Shown here one piece after another: positions 1 to 11,029 of a stretch of 64,000 nucleotides of DNA. The stretch is from NCBI RefSeq assembly GCF_027595985.1, contig NC_073304.1:216162500-216226499 (forward strand). Reading direction: 5' to 3'. This DNA is from Sorex araneus (lineage: Eukaryota > Chordata > Mammalia > Eulipotyphla > Soricidae). Made by a program: the position numbers and the translations under genes. The number at the start of each line of letters is the position of its first letter. Position 1 is the first letter of the stretch. The notes beneath the pieces were generated by a model that worked only from the letters and a program-made list of their open reading frames with translations, searched no databases and had not been told where the DNA came from.

Positions 1-619
1 GCTGCCTATGGGCTCCAGGATTCCACATCCCGGCCCCCTCAGGCTCCCCTGCTCTCTGCATGCGTCTGCCCCGTGATGCCCCTCAGCAGGGCCCTGCCCA
101 GGCGAAGGGGCTGGTCAGCCGCCAGCCCTCAAGGTGTCCCAGAAGCTGTAGTAGGTCTTCTCCAGGACAAGGACAGCACACGTGCCCCCGCCAAGAGGTT
201 CAGCCTGGCATTTGCGACTTCAGATGTGCCTTTCCTGGCAGGGGACAAATGATTCGATTCCTCCTGCTTGGCACATGTGGGAGTGGGGGGCTTGGCACAC
301 AGTGGGCGCCAGGAAACTTCATCCGTGCTCCCCGTACCTCCAAGCACTCCGCAGTGGGGGCCAGGCCCCGGCAAGAGAGAACCCCTCCTTGCTAGCTCCT
401 TTGCTCACCGTGGTCACTGCATCCACTCGCCGGGGTAGCGGGAACACAGCGTCCAGGGAGGACCCGCACATAGTGGTCTGGGCCTTGGGGTCTCCCCTCG
501 GCCACCCTGTGCTCGCCCCCGTCTGGTCGCTGTAAGACGAGGGTGAGGTCCTCCTGACCGCCAAATCTCAGGTACCAGAGAGGCGGTCTCAGACTCACAG
601 CGCCCCCAAGCCAAACCCG
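1..619. other. upstream non-coding sequence
   Basis: No exon, repeat or conserved protein is recognisable here. The segment is moderately GC-rich and leads into a CpG island. Open frames on both strands are short and overlap, without codon character. Confidence 0.5.
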
Positions 620-1260
620 CGGAGGCCGGAGGAGTGAGGAGTGGGATGCGGAGCAGAGGGCGGGGCCGCCCCCTCAGGCGGGGCGGGGCCGGGGTGGGAC
701 CTCTGGCGGGTGGGGCGGGGACTGGGCGGGGCCGGGGTGGATGGGGCGGGGCCTCGTGTTGGAGGGGCGGGGCCTCGGGCGGGGCGGGGTCCGGGCGCGG
801 ACACTCGGCGCTGCTGCTGGCTCTCAGCTGCGGGTGGCCTGGGGTGCAGCTGCCGGGACCCGGCAGGATGGGGCCGCCGCCCCTTGCGCCCCCCGGGGAG
901 GCCGCGGCGAGGACGGCGTAGTGGGCAGCATGGAGCAGGTCAGTGGGCGCGGGGCGCGGCTCTGCCGGCGGAGGGCGGAGGGCGCAGAGGGACCCCGACC
1001 CCCAGCAGGTAGGAGCTCCGAAAGGGAGGGGGTCCCCGGCTGCCCCCCCACGGGAGGGGTTGGGGTGCAGGGGCTCGGGGAGCGGCGGCGCGGGGGATGG
1101 GGCCCGGGAGACACGGAGCTGCTGTGTACTCACACACGCGCGTACGAGAGTACTCCCCTCCACTGCCCCGCGGGGAGGGACGCACGGAGAGCGCCCACAG
1201 GGCCGCGCGCCGCGGAAGGGCAGCGCCCACCTTTAGCAGCCCCCTCCCCACTGGGTGAGC
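620..1260 (+). promoter_or_regulatory. upstream CpG island with a GC-box array (candidate distal promoter)
   Basis: The block is very rich in CpG and carries repeated GC boxes of the form GGGGCGGGGC between about 656 and 800, typical SP/KLF binding sites. On the + strand an ATG in a good context (GGCAGCATGG, ATG at 930-932) is followed after two codons by a donor-like CAG/GTCAGT at 938/939. The island could be a distal promoter of ARHGAP23 or the promoter of another transcript. No TATA box is evident. Promoter status is inferred from base composition only. Confidence 0.55.
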
Positions 1261-2301
1261 GCCCAGCCCTGCTGGGATGCTGGGCCTGGGGAGGGGGCGC
1301 TGTGGGCTCTGCGGAATGAAGCAGTGACAGGAGGGGGGCTCTCTGGGGTGGGAAGGCTGACCCCAGACCCCCGTGGCGGGACCTCAAGACACAGCCATCC
1401 CTCCCTCTCCCGGCTTGCCACCAAGGGGCTTCTCCTCCTGCCGGGCTCCCCTCCTCTCCCAGTTACAGCAGCTGCAGCAGCTGCCGCCACCATTTCGCAG
1501 CAGTGAAAAGATGGGGCGGGCTGGGCAAGCTTGCCATATGCCCCCCAAACACAGCCCACCCACCCCCATCGGCCAGCAGGCCCCAGGAGCTTCTGCCTTT
1601 TACACTCCTTCGTGGGGGTGGGGAGCCCCTCAGAACAGAATTCCTCACCCCCTCACAGATGTCAGCCAAAGCGGCAGGACTGACCAGCCCCCTAAGAAAT
1701 AGAAGAGCCAGGCTGGACTGGGACCTCACCCCTGCTCTGGCCTGCTGAGGAGCAGCTGCCCTTGCTCCCTTCCTGACCCGCTCCGACCTGGGGGTGGGCT
1801 TGGAGCCCTGAAAGGGCTCTTCTGTGGCGGGGTGCCTGGGGTGCTGGAGCTGAGCTGTCTGTGGGGTCCAGGCTCTGAGACCCCCCCTGCAGACTGAGCT
1901 CAGATCCCTGCTCTGGGCGAGGGTTTGGGGGTTGCCTGTGAAGGTGACAGCGGGGCCACAGGAAAGATGGAGTGTGACTAATCACCATTGGTGAAGTCGA
2001 GGCAGGGGATGGGGTGGCCCCAACTTTGGGGGCTCCTAAGTGGGCTCTGAGAAGGCCTGAAGTGCTCAGCCTTCCCTGGGCTGGGCCTGATGTTTGGGGT
2101 GTGGCTGTGGGCTGGGCCTGACTCTGAGCGCTGTGTGGCATCTTGGCTGTTAATCTAAATGGTCAGTGGCAGCCCTCTGGTGCACAGGGGGCCAAGGCGA
2201 GGGGACTTCATCATCGCCATCGACTGTCACCACCGACTCAGTGCAGAGAAATGTGTGCTGGGGGAAACAGCCCTCAATGACATCAAGCCAGGGAGAGGGA
2301 T

Positions 2302-2475
2302 CAAAGGGCTGAGCGCCTGCTTTGCACGCGGGAGGCCTGGGTACAGTCTCCCACATAGCATTGTCCCCCTGGCGTTGCTGGGGGGAGCCTCAAACGTCAA
2401 GAAGGATATTGCAACACCCCCATACCATGGGTGTCCCCCCCCGTGCAAAAAAAAATAATAATAATAATCAAAGAG
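2302..2475 (+). repeat. old SOR-like SINE, diverged
   Basis: The order ctgctttgcacgcgggaggcctgggtac, then a weakened 3' half, then an A/ATA-rich tail follows the SINE layout. Many substitutions suggest an old insertion. Confidence 0.45.
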
Positions 2476-2649
2476 GGGCAGAGCAGAGATCACTTCTCCT
2501 GGCCTGTCTCAGAGTCTGCAGCTCTGCCTGAGTCACACTCCTCAGAGTCCCCCGTGCCCTCTGCCACCAATCCAGGGGTCACAGGCAGCACAGCATGCCA
2601 GGCCCCAACATCATCAGTGTGAGGGTGAGCCCTCTGAAAAACCTCTTAT

Positions 2650-2825
2650 TTTTTTGAGGTTTTTGGGCCACACCTTGGCGATGCTCAGGGGTTACCCCTG
2701 GTTTTGTATTCAGGAATCACTCCAGGCGGTGCTTGGAGGATCATGTGGGATGCCGGAGATTGACCACAGGCCAGCAGCATTCAAGGCGAACTCCTTCCCT
2801 GCTATACTATGGCTCCAGCACCAGA
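2650..2825 (-). repeat. SOR-type SINE, diverged
   Basis: A T-rich head is followed by the reverse-complement SINE body (GGGCCACACC ... CTATACTATGGCTCCAGC). It is clearly diverged from the young copies. Confidence 0.75.
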
Positions 2826-2845
2826 CCTCTGAAAACTCCTAAGTG

Positions 2846-3025
2846 TTTTTTTTTTTTTTTTGGTTTTTGGGTCACACCCGGCGATGCACAGGAGTTACTC
2901 CTGGCTCTTCACTCAGGAATTACCCCTGGCGGTGCTCAGGGGACCATATGGGATGCTGGGATTAGAACCCGGGTCGGCCGCGTGCAAGGCAAACGCCCTA
3001 CCCGCTGTGCTATCACTCCAGCCCC
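2846..3025 (-). repeat. full-length SOR-type SINE
   Basis: This is a near-consensus reverse copy from the T tract through GGGTCACACCCGGCGATGC to CTATCACTCCAGCCCC. It is flanked by a 14-bp target-site duplication, AAAACTCCTAAGTG, at 2832-2845 and 3029-3042. Confidence 0.93.
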
Positions 3026-3042
3026 AAAAAAACTCCTAAGTG

Positions 3043-3239
3043 TTTTTTTTTTGTTTTGTGTTGTGTTGGTTTTTGGTTTCTGGATCACCCCTGGTGGTGC
3101 TCTGGGCTTACTTCCGGCTCTCTGCTCAGGAATCACTCCTAGAGGGGCTCAGGAGACCACATGGGATTCGGGGGATCTAACCTGGGTTGGTCGTGTGCAA
3201 GGCAAGTGCCCTACCTGCTGTACTATGGCTCCGACCCCA
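3043..3239 (-). repeat. SOR-type SINE, older copy
   Basis: This reverse copy has a T/G-rich head and several substitutions. The copy at 2846-3025 inserted directly beside its tail and duplicated the junction. Confidence 0.85.
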
Positions 3240-3664
3240 TCCTATGGTTAGGTTTTATTTTTATTTACTTTTTGGCAGTGCTCTGCCGCTTTGCCACGTG
3301 CCCAGCCTTCCTTGTGCACCTACAGGTCTTTTGTACTTCTCCGGGGCTCACTGCTGCCCCTTTGCAGGCCATGGGCTGTTGTCTGTGGAGCTTGCACCAT
3401 GTGACAGAGAAGTGGTGGGGGACAGTCTGAGCCTGTCCTCTGGGTCACTCTGACATCCCACCAGCTGTGCTCAGGAGGCTCTCTAGGAATCTTGGGACAC
3501 TGCTAAGGAGTGCGGTCACCAGCCTATACCTTGGACTGTGAGAAAACCCGTCCCAGAAACAGACTCTGGTGAGCCTGTTCTTCAGACTGGGACATTCCCC
3601 TCCTGACAGCTGGGGACCCACTGTGTAGACCCGCACACTCATGGAGACGCTCCCGTGCTCATGA

Positions 3665-3822
3665 CAAGACCTCAGGCCAGGGCATAAGGCATTTGCCTTG
3701 TATGTAGCGGGCCGAGGTTTAATCCCTAGCACCCGTATGGTCCCCCAAGCACCGCCAGGAGTGATTCCTGAGTGCACAGCTAGGAGTAACCCCTGAGCAC
3801 CCACTGGATGAAGCCCCAAAAC
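3665..3822 (+). repeat. SOR-type SINE, 5' part diverged
   Basis: The copy contains gcatttgccttgtatg, a degraded B box (AGGTTTAATCCC) and the 3' segment CACCGCCAGGAGTGATTCC. The 5' end is poorly conserved. Confidence 0.8.
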
Positions 3823-4664
3823 AAGACCTCAGGCCAGGCCGGCCTTGCCAGTTCCACGGGGGTCACCTGCTTTCGGGGTGCACCCCAAGGTCTGGCCCAG
3901 ATGGAAACCGGAGCTCTCCCCGGACACCGAGGGGAAGCGCCTATTTTAAGATCCCATGTGCTGAGCCCTCTTGTAAAGCAAAGAATCCTTTTATAGTGCA
4001 GGGACCGCCCTGCTGCGTCTGGTTGGTATGTGTGGAGTTTGGCATGAGGGGTTTCCTTCAAGGGGAGCATGCCTGGAATCTCTCCCTGCGCGCTGGAATG
4101 GGGGTGGGGGGGTGAGGGGGGGACAGAAGGGCTTGCGCCCCTGCTGCTCTTTCCTCCCCACCCTTCTCCCCTTGCTCACACAGGCTGGCTCAGGGCCAGA
4201 CAGAGGAGAGGGAGTCATTGTCCGGCATTTTCCAGAGCCTCCAGGGGAGGTGGGGGCCCGCCTCCCACTGCCCCCGACCCCTCTCTCCCTCCGCTCCCTC
4301 CATCTTCCCCTTCTCCTCCTCTTTCTCTCCCAGAAGGGCCCCAGGGGGCCTGGGGGACATGGAGTAGGTCCCTCCTGGGTGCACCCGAACAGGCGGGGCG
4401 GGGAGAAATACAGAGGCCTCAAGTAGAAACCCAGAATCTGCCTCCTGGGGCTGGAAGGAGCTACCTGGCCTCACGCCTCCTAGAGGGATGGGGCTTTGTA
4501 GGAAGTGCCAGGGCTCGGATGGTTTGCACGAAATCGCGGAACCTCACAGAGCCTTCTGTGCTGTCCGCAGCGGGGCTAGGAGTACCTGCTTTGTGCTGCT
4601 GGCCCCGGGGACTACAGGAGACATTGCTGGCAAAGAGCTTGGCACATGGCAAATGTCCAATACA

Positions 4665-4985
4665 ATTTCTTTTGGGGGGACTTGGGGGCACACCAAGCGA
4701 AGCTTACTCCTGGCTCTGTGCTCAGGGATCACTCCTGGGGGTACTCAGGGACCCGTGCGGTGCCGGGGGATTTGCTGGCTGCATGCACACCTTAGCCCCT
4801 GTCCTTTCTGTCTCTTTGTTTGGTTTTTGTGGTCACCCCTCTCAGTGTTAAGGGCTACTCCCTGCTGTGTGCTCAGGCTCACTCCCATCAGTGCTCGGAG
4901 ACCATTCTCCCCTGGGGATCAACCCCAGGCTTCCTCCATGCGGCCCCTTCACTCAGCACTGCACGCTATCTCCCTGCTTCCCGAC
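4665..4985 (-). repeat. two old, diverged SINE fragments
   Basis: Two successive reverse fragments can be seen at about 4665-4802 and 4814-4955. Each shows the T-rich start, a GGTCAC-like motif and CTCAGGGATCACTCC-like segments. The 5' parts of both are eroded. Confidence 0.55.
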
Positions 4986-5069
4986 ACATTTTAATCCCTT
5001 TCTCTCCATCTTGGGTGTTCTCAGGCCCTGCAGGATGGTAGGGTCCTTTAAATCACTCTGGGCTCGCTC

Positions 5070-5118
5070 ATGTGTGTGCACGTGTGTATGTGTGTGTGTG
5101 TATGCACATGTATGGGTG
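5070..5118. repeat. TG-rich microsatellite
   Basis: An interrupted (TG)n tract with CA and TA interruptions. Confidence 0.8.
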
Positions 5119-5560
5119 TCTCACTGGGTCTTCAGTTGCTCAGGGTCTGCCAGTTGAAGAGCCTTGAGGGCTGAGCCTCCTCTCCTCTCCTCCCTCCTCT
5201 GGTTAGGCGGGGCAGGGGCCTGGCCTCTCTCTTGGCTCCTGCCAGACCTCGGGGCCGCTGCGGGTATGTCTCCTCCTGACAGCCCCGCCTGGTCCCCACC
5301 CGCAAGCTGACTCGACTTCAGGCCCCAACCTGGCCAGGGCTTGGGAACCTTCTCCCAGCTGTGCACAGGTGGGATTCCACCTACCCAGGATGACTCGGGG
5401 ATCTGGCGCAGTTGCTCATCAGGAGTGGATCTTTACCTACCCCATCCTGGAAGTCCACTCAGTGGGGTGCCTGGAACTTTGGCCGGGGGCCCAGGCTCCA
5501 CCCACTCCAGGCCTTACTGTGCTGTAGGGCAGTAAAGAGCCTTCAAGATATGTCTCAGGG

Positions 5561-5730
5561 GGCTGGAGCAATAGCACAGTGGGTAGGGCATTTGCCTTGC
5601 ACGCGGCCAACCTGGGTTCGAATCCCAGCATCCCATATGGTCCCCTGAGCACCACCAGGGGTGATTCCTGAGTGCATGAGCCAGGAGTGACCCCTGTGCA
5701 TCGCCGGGTGTGACCCAAAAAGAAAAAAAA
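5561..5730 (+). repeat. full-length SOR-type SINE (first of a serial cluster)
   Basis: The body runs from GGCTGGAGCAATAGCACAGTGG to the A-rich tail, with the B box GGTTCGAATCCC. It is bounded by AAGATATGTCTCAGGG at 5545-5560 and 5731-5746, a 16-bp duplication. Confidence 0.93.
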
Positions 5731-5746
5731 AAGATATGTCTCAGGG

Positions 5747-5907
5747 GGTGCTGGAGTGATAGCACAGTGGAGAGGGCTTTTGCCTTGCACGCAGCTGACC
5801 CAGGTTCGATTCCCAATATCCCATATGGTAATTCCTGAGTGCAGAGGTGCAGAGCCAGGAGTAACCCCTGAGCATCGCTGGGTGTAACCCGAAAAGCAAA
5901 AAAAAAA
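5747..5907 (+). repeat. SOR-type SINE inserted next to the previous copy
   Basis: The body starts at CTGGAGTGATAGCACAGTGG and has a deletion after CCCATATGGT. The downstream flank AAGATTTGTCTCAG (5908-5921) is a third, slightly mutated copy of the same target sequence. Confidence 0.9.
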
Positions 5908-5921
5908 AAGATTTGTCTCAG

Positions 5922-6335
5922 AAGAAGGCCAGAATATCGCAGTGGATAAGACGTTCGCCTTGCACACAGCTAGGTTGGATCCCCAGCACCCCATAAAGTC
6001 CCCAATCCTGCCAGGAGTGATCCCTGAGTATAGAGCCAGGAGAAAGCCATGAGCAGTGCAGCATGAGGCAGAAAAATAACAATAACAACAATGAAAAGAT
6101 TTGAAGAAGCAGGTAAGGTGCTTGCCTAGCACATGGCTGATGGGGTTCAATCCTCAGAATCCTATATGGTCTCTGAGCACTCAGGTGTGACCCCAGAAAA
6201 AAACAAACAGAAAGATCTGGCTTGAGGGCAGAGAGGCAGTACAGAGATCTTGCCTTGCAATGTAGCCCACCCCAGTTAGATCCCTGTCCAGTCCCTGAGT
6301 ATTGCCAGACGTGGCCCCAAAATTTAAAAACAAGG
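5922..6335 (+). repeat. three older SINE copies in tandem
   Basis: Three diverged + copies lie at about 5922-6090, 6098-6212 and 6215-6335. Each has a recognisable TTGCCTTGCAC/TTGCCTAGCAC block and an A-rich tail. Junctions carrying AAGATTTG and AAGATCTGG suggest repeated use of similar A-rich target sites. Confidence 0.75.
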
Positions 6336-6497
6336 AGAGTGTGAACAAGGGGACTGTGTTCTCATTAGGAACTGAATCAACTTCCACCGTAATATTTGGG
6401 CTTTACTGTCTAAGAACTAGAGTAAATAAGTTTCTGTCGTTTGCCCCTAAAAGAGCTGGTCTGCCCTCCTTCAAGTTCCCCTGCCCTCCTGCCCCTG

Positions 6498-6515
6498 ACC
6501 GCCAGGGGGCGCTCC
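6498..6515 (+). promoter_or_regulatory. candidate CTCF site
   Basis: ACCGCCAGGGGGCGCTCC matches the core of the CTCF motif (CC-N3-AGGGGGCGC) in forward orientation. Occupancy cannot be judged from sequence. Confidence 0.5.
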
Positions 6516-6939
6516 ATCCCCTCCAAAGGGAGGGCGAAACTGGGGCCAGATTTCAGGCCTTGTAATCCACCTTCCACCCATTGTTTTTCTTTTTCAGCTC
6601 ACACAGTGCTTTGAATCCATTATTAAATCCCAGCCCCACAGCCAAGGCAGACTCAGCAGGCGTATTGTTTTCCTCTTACAGAGCATGAAACAGGCCTAGA
6701 GATGGACCATCTTCAAAGACCGTTCTTAGCTGGGCAGGGTGGATGCCTGACCCCAGGCTTTGAGGCCACCTCCTCCATGGCAGGCAGGCTCCTGGCCAGG
6801 CCATATGCCCACCTTGGTAGCTTTGATCTTGGGGGGGCGGTGTCCCTGACTCAGTGCCATGCTCCCCTCCTCACCCTGTGTGACCCCAGAGAAGAAGGCT
6901 TTATCCTCCAGTACCTCAGACTATGGATTCTTTTCTTTC

Positions 6940-7119
6940 TTTTTCTTTTTTTTTTTTCTTTTTGGGTCACACCTAGTGATGCCAGGGATTACTCCTGGCT
7001 CTGTGCTCAGGAAGTACTCCTGTAGGTGCTGGGGGGACCATATGGGATGCCGGGGATTGAACCCGGGTCGACAGTGTGCAAGGCAAACACCCTACCCACT
7101 TTACTCTCGCTCCAGCCCT
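6940..7119 (-). repeat. SOR-type SINE
   Basis: A reverse copy from the T-rich tract and GGGTCACACCTAG to CTCGCTCCAGCCC, with moderate divergence. Confidence 0.9.
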
Positions 7120-7201
7120 GGCTTCTTTTCTCTCTGCTCACTCACCCCTCTCTGTGTGCCCAGTCTCTCCCCTGGAGCTCAGTGCTCAAGCAAAACCTGA
7201 T

Positions 7202-7372
7202 CAGGGGCTGCAGAGATAATATAGTGCCTTGCACGTGGTTGACCCGGAGGCATCCCTGGCACCCCATTCCATCCCCCAAGCCCCTCCAGGAGTGATTCCT
7301 AAGCACAGAGCTAGGAGTAAGCCCTGAGCTTGGTGTCACCCGAAAATCTTAGAAATCAAAGAGTAAAACACC
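7202..7372 (+). repeat. SOR-type SINE, diverged
   Basis: The copy keeps AGGGGCTGCAGAGATAAT, gccttgcacgtgg and CCAGGAGTGATTCC, ending in an A-rich segment. The B box is lost. Confidence 0.75.
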
Positions 7373-7821
7373 AAAAAAGCCTACTTCAGCACCCCCACAC
7401 ATCCCCACAGCCAACAGAAGTGTCTTTCTCTCAGCTCTGCTGTGCCATCCAGCCATCCCTCCTTCCACCCTTTCAGGGGGCTCAGTCCCACTTTCTCCCC
7501 CTGATAGTCTTCCTTGCTGCACAGGGCGTAGGCTAGCCTCTGCCACTCCCTGAGCACGCCCGCCAGCGCCATCTCTGCTCACCACAGTGCCCCTTCCACC
7601 AGCCTCCTGCTCCTTCTCAGTCCTGTCTCCCTCACTGTCTCCGCCTCCTCCCCCTGCCCTGAGAAGTGTATGCCCACCGGGGTCCTGGTCTCTTCCGCCT
7701 TGGCACTGACCCTGGAGTGTCTGAACCACATTCCTGGTGCGCCCAGGGCCTCCGAAGGCTCATCTCTGATGCCTCTGGGAAAGGGACCCAGGGCTTCAGT
7801 GCTATCACTGGTGTCACAGCC

Positions 7822-7978
7822 TGGAACTCAAATGTGCAGCTCTGGAACCCAAATACCTGGGTTCAAATCCTGTGTGGCCTTGGGGGGCGAGACACTCCAG
7901 AGTGTTCCATCAGCTGCAGGCTAAGGATTCTCACCTCCATCTCCCGGCTCCTCTGTCAAGTGGAACTGGAATAATAGT
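7822..7978 (+). repeat. MIR fragment
   Basis: CTCTGGAACCC...CCTGGGTTCAAATCC followed by TGTGTGGCCTTGGG resembles the central MIR core and its tRNA-like B box in sense orientation. The judgement is by eye from the known consensus. Confidence 0.55.
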
Positions 7979-7983
7979 TTCCG

Positions 7984-8145
7984 TTTTTTTTTTTTTTGCT
8001 TGTTTGTGTTTTGAGGGGCTCACATCTGGTGGAATTCAGGGGTCTCTTCTGGTGGTGCCTGGGGGACCTTACAGTGCCAGGGATCGAATCCAGGCTTCTG
8101 GCACACAATGAAGTACATCAGCCCCTTGAGCTATCTCTGTGGCCC
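7984..8145 (-). repeat. old SINE related to SOR
   Basis: A T tract leads into a body with ggggctcacatctgg, GGGATCGAATCC and a 3' end GAGCTATCTCTGTGGCCC. This looks like an older subfamily than the young copies. Confidence 0.65.
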
Positions 8146-8228
8146 TGAAATTAGAATTTCATTTTGTTGTGGGGGGAGTGCTCTGCAGACGGTGCTCAGG
8201 AGGCCCCAGGTTCCCTCGGGCAGTTCTT

Positions 8229-8408
8229 TTTTTTTTTTTCTTTTTGGGTCACACCTGGCAATGCACAGGGGTTACTCCTGGCTCTGCACTCAGGAATTAC
8301 TCCTGGTGGTGCTCAGGGGACCATATGGGATGCCGGGATTCGAACCCGGGTTGACCGCGTGCAAGGCAAACACCCTACCCGCTGTGCTATCGCTCTAGCC
8401 CCCTCCCA
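8229..8408 (-). repeat. full-length SOR-type SINE
   Basis: A near-consensus reverse copy ending CTATCGCTCTAGCCCC. It is flanked by the duplication CGGGCAGTTCTT at 8217-8228 and 8409-8420. Confidence 0.92.
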
Positions 8409-8484
8409 CGGGCAGTTCTTGACCCATCAGGCTGGCACATCAAAGCAGGGCCTGAGCATGCAGTGCTGCTTCGGTCCCGAAGTG

Positions 8485-8625
8485 CCAGGGAGCACCCAGA
8501 CCACACCAGAGGTGCTTGGGGACCTCCAGGGCTAAACCCACAGGTGCTCAGGGGAACGGGTAATGCCAGTGATCCAGCCCAGAGGGGGCACTTGCGCCCT
8601 AACTGCTGGACCACGTGGCCCCTGG
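8485..8625 (-). repeat. old SINE fragment
   Basis: A weak reverse match (gaccacaccagaggtgcttggggacc ... TGGACCACGTGGCCCC) to the older SINE layout. Confidence 0.4.
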
Positions 8626-9997
8626 AATAATGCTCCAAAGAGCATTTAGCACAGGGCGGAGGGCACTCGGGGCCACAAGTCTTCCTGACTCTGAGCTGGG
8701 AATCCGGGCTTCCTTCTAACTTGTCCCCTGACACCCTTGTGGGCCACCACGCCACAGCGGCTCCTGCGGTTTGTGGCCCTGGCCCTGGCCCAGGGCCGCT
8801 GTCTCCTTGTGGTCCAGGGCAGCCCACCTGCTTCGCTCGGCCCCAGGCCAGCCTCAAGCCCAGTCACTCAGGGGCCAGCGCATCCCCCCAGCTTCCTTCC
8901 TCATCCCTCCTGCTTCCTGCCCTCTTGACTCAGCCCTGTGGCCGGTTAGCTCCCTCCTGCCTCCCTGCCCCAGGCCAGGAGTCCTCCCCTCCCCGGGGTA
9001 CCTTTCCCTCTCCTCACCCCCCATCCCCCAACAGCTCCTCCTGGAGCCCCCCCTCCGCTCCTTTCGCTCTGTAGGGCTACTTCCAGTCTGGTCTTGTTTG
9101 CTTCAGCTCGGGGAGCACTGACCCTTGAGTGCTCCAGGGCCCCCGCGGTGCCATGGATAGAACTCAGTGCTCCCACTGCAAGGCATGTGCTCCGGTCCCC
9201 GGAGCTCGCTCCGGCCTGTCCAGGCTCCATGGTGGGGCTCCCACGCCAGAATGCTCAGGCCAGGATCCCTCGGGGAAGGAGCTGGTCTTACCCGTGTGTC
9301 CCTCCAGGCCCCCCGCAAGCACTCCTGCCCACCTCCACACCCCCGTCCCCTCCTGCTTCCAGCAAAGCGTCTGGGAGTGAGGGACGGCGAGGGGCGGTCT
9401 GGAGGCTCCTTCTCAAAGCGGCAGAGAGAGAGGTGGGGGGGCACTTCTGAGGGGCGGGGGAGATGCAGCAGTGAATGCAATGTGGAATCTAAAGGGGAAG
9501 GAGGAGGACGGACGGGGGGGGGCTGTATGGGGGTGAGGGTCAAGGTGCAGGAAGAGGTGGGGAGGGCCTTGAGGTGGGGGGGCGCCTTTCTGGGAAGTGG
9601 GAGGGGCAGGCGGGTGCGGAGCATTGTGGAGGGAGGAATTCGCTGCTGGCCAGCGTGAGCTCATTTCCTCTCACGGCCTCCTGCGTCCGAGGGCATCAGG
9701 CTCTGGAAAAAGTGAGCCAGGGGCCACCACCCCACTCCATCCGGGTTTCAGGGCCCCCTGTTCCCCCGGCGGACCCCTGAGTCAGGGCAGCAGCTGGACT
9801 CAGCTCCCTGGAGCTCCAGGGCAGAGCCAGGGGCTGGGTGTGGTGAGGTAGGGGAGGGCACGGGGGGGTGGGGGCGGGGAGAAGCACCCCAGTTTAGGGG
9901 AGCCCTTCGCAGCACCTCAGCTCGCAGGGCCATCCCTGTCTATTGTCCTGGGGGTGCTGTTGAGGAAGGTAAAACCAAACGCAGTTTCTTTTATTAT

Positions 9998-10150
9998 TAT
10001 TATTTAACAATCATAGTAATACAGCTACACGTGGCTGTACTCAGGACTCACTCCCCGCTCTGTGCTCAAGGCACCATATGGGGTGCCAGGGATCGAACTT
10101 GGATCAGGCATGTTCAAGCATCCAGCCCCTCGTACTATCACTCTGGCCCC
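9998..10150 (-). repeat. SOR-type SINE, diverged
   Basis: A reverse copy containing CATATGGGGTGCCAGGGATCG and ending ACTATCACTCTGGCCCC. Confidence 0.75.
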
Positions 10151-10169
10151 TCTCCAGCCCTTTTTAATT

Positions 10170-10330
10170 ATTTTGTTCATTTGTTTTGTGTTTGGGGGTC
10201 ACACTCATCAATGTTCAGGGTTACTCCCGGTTCTACACTCAGGAATTACTCCTGACAGTGCTCGGGGGACCCTATGGATTGGCCACATGCAAGGCAAACG
10301 TCCTACCCGCTGCTCTCTCGCGCCAGCCTG
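10170..10330 (-). repeat. SOR-type SINE with a deletion
   Basis: A reverse copy with a T-rich head and GGGTCACACTCATCAATG. The B-box region is missing between CCTATGGATTGG and the gcaaggcaaacg block. Confidence 0.8.
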
Positions 10331-11029
10331 TTTAACTATTCTGATACAGTGAACTCCACAGGCCCTGGTCAGCCACACAGGAGGAGGACCCGGGTGGCTA
10401 CATCAATGTGCCCCCCAGAACCAATCCTCACCAGCAGTGCTGGGGTGGGGGACTTGAGGTGATGGATGAGTTCTCAGGGGCCAGGAGTGGGGTGGGGCTC
10501 AGAGTTCCCCGGGCCTGAGCCGCGGGGACCCTCTGAGGGACAGACCCCTCCCAAATGCCTCTATCCTGCCTCCTCCCTGTGTTCTGCACAGTTGGGGCCC
10601 AGCATGAGGGGTGCGTCTGAGCTCAGACAGAACATCCCCGCGGGAATGGAGGACAAGGGACAGTCCCTGACTGCCCCGAGGGACTGAAGCTTGGGGCAGG
10701 GACCCAGGTCCGGCATCAGTTGAGTGATGCCCAAAGGGGAGTCCAAGACAGGCGGCCTGTGGGGGTCTCACTGGGCCCCGCTGTAAACCAGTCTGTGGGC
10801 TGGTCCCCGGGCTGGCTGGGCTGGGGTGGAGGCAGGTGCCCTGCCCTCTGCACTGTGCCCTGCTCGGGAATTCCCTGTCTTCTGGAGGGGGTCCCCAGGC
10901 CCTTCTCTGGTGTTTCCACTTCCATCCCGGCCCCCGGGACTGCCTCTGTCATTTCTGCTCCGCTCCTCTGTCCATCTCTCTGTATCTCTCCATCTCTAGG
11001 GCCCCGAGTTTCTCCGCTTCCCTTTCCCT

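Larger units (their letters stand above)
1261..11029. other. upstream region, non-coding, rich in SINEs
   Basis: No real exon is seen in this stretch. It holds the SINEs listed separately. Single-copy-looking blocks lie at about 1261-2300, 3240-3660, 3825-4660, 4985-5540, 6340-6900, 7375-7820, 8625-9080, 9200-9990 and 10330-11029. In mammals SOCS7 lies upstream of ARHGAP23 (recall), but no SOCS7 coding sequence is recognisable here. Confidence 0.5.

Noticed and set aside
414..1319. Open frames of 190-250 codons across the upstream CpG island
   Set aside because: Low-complexity Pro/Gly/Arg/Ala translations of GC boxes, without a recognisable domain.
5561..5730. tRNA gene, suggested by A-box and B-box motifs
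   Set aside because: The boxes belong to the tRNA-derived head of the SINE. No cloverleaf with an intact acceptor stem is present here or in the other copies.
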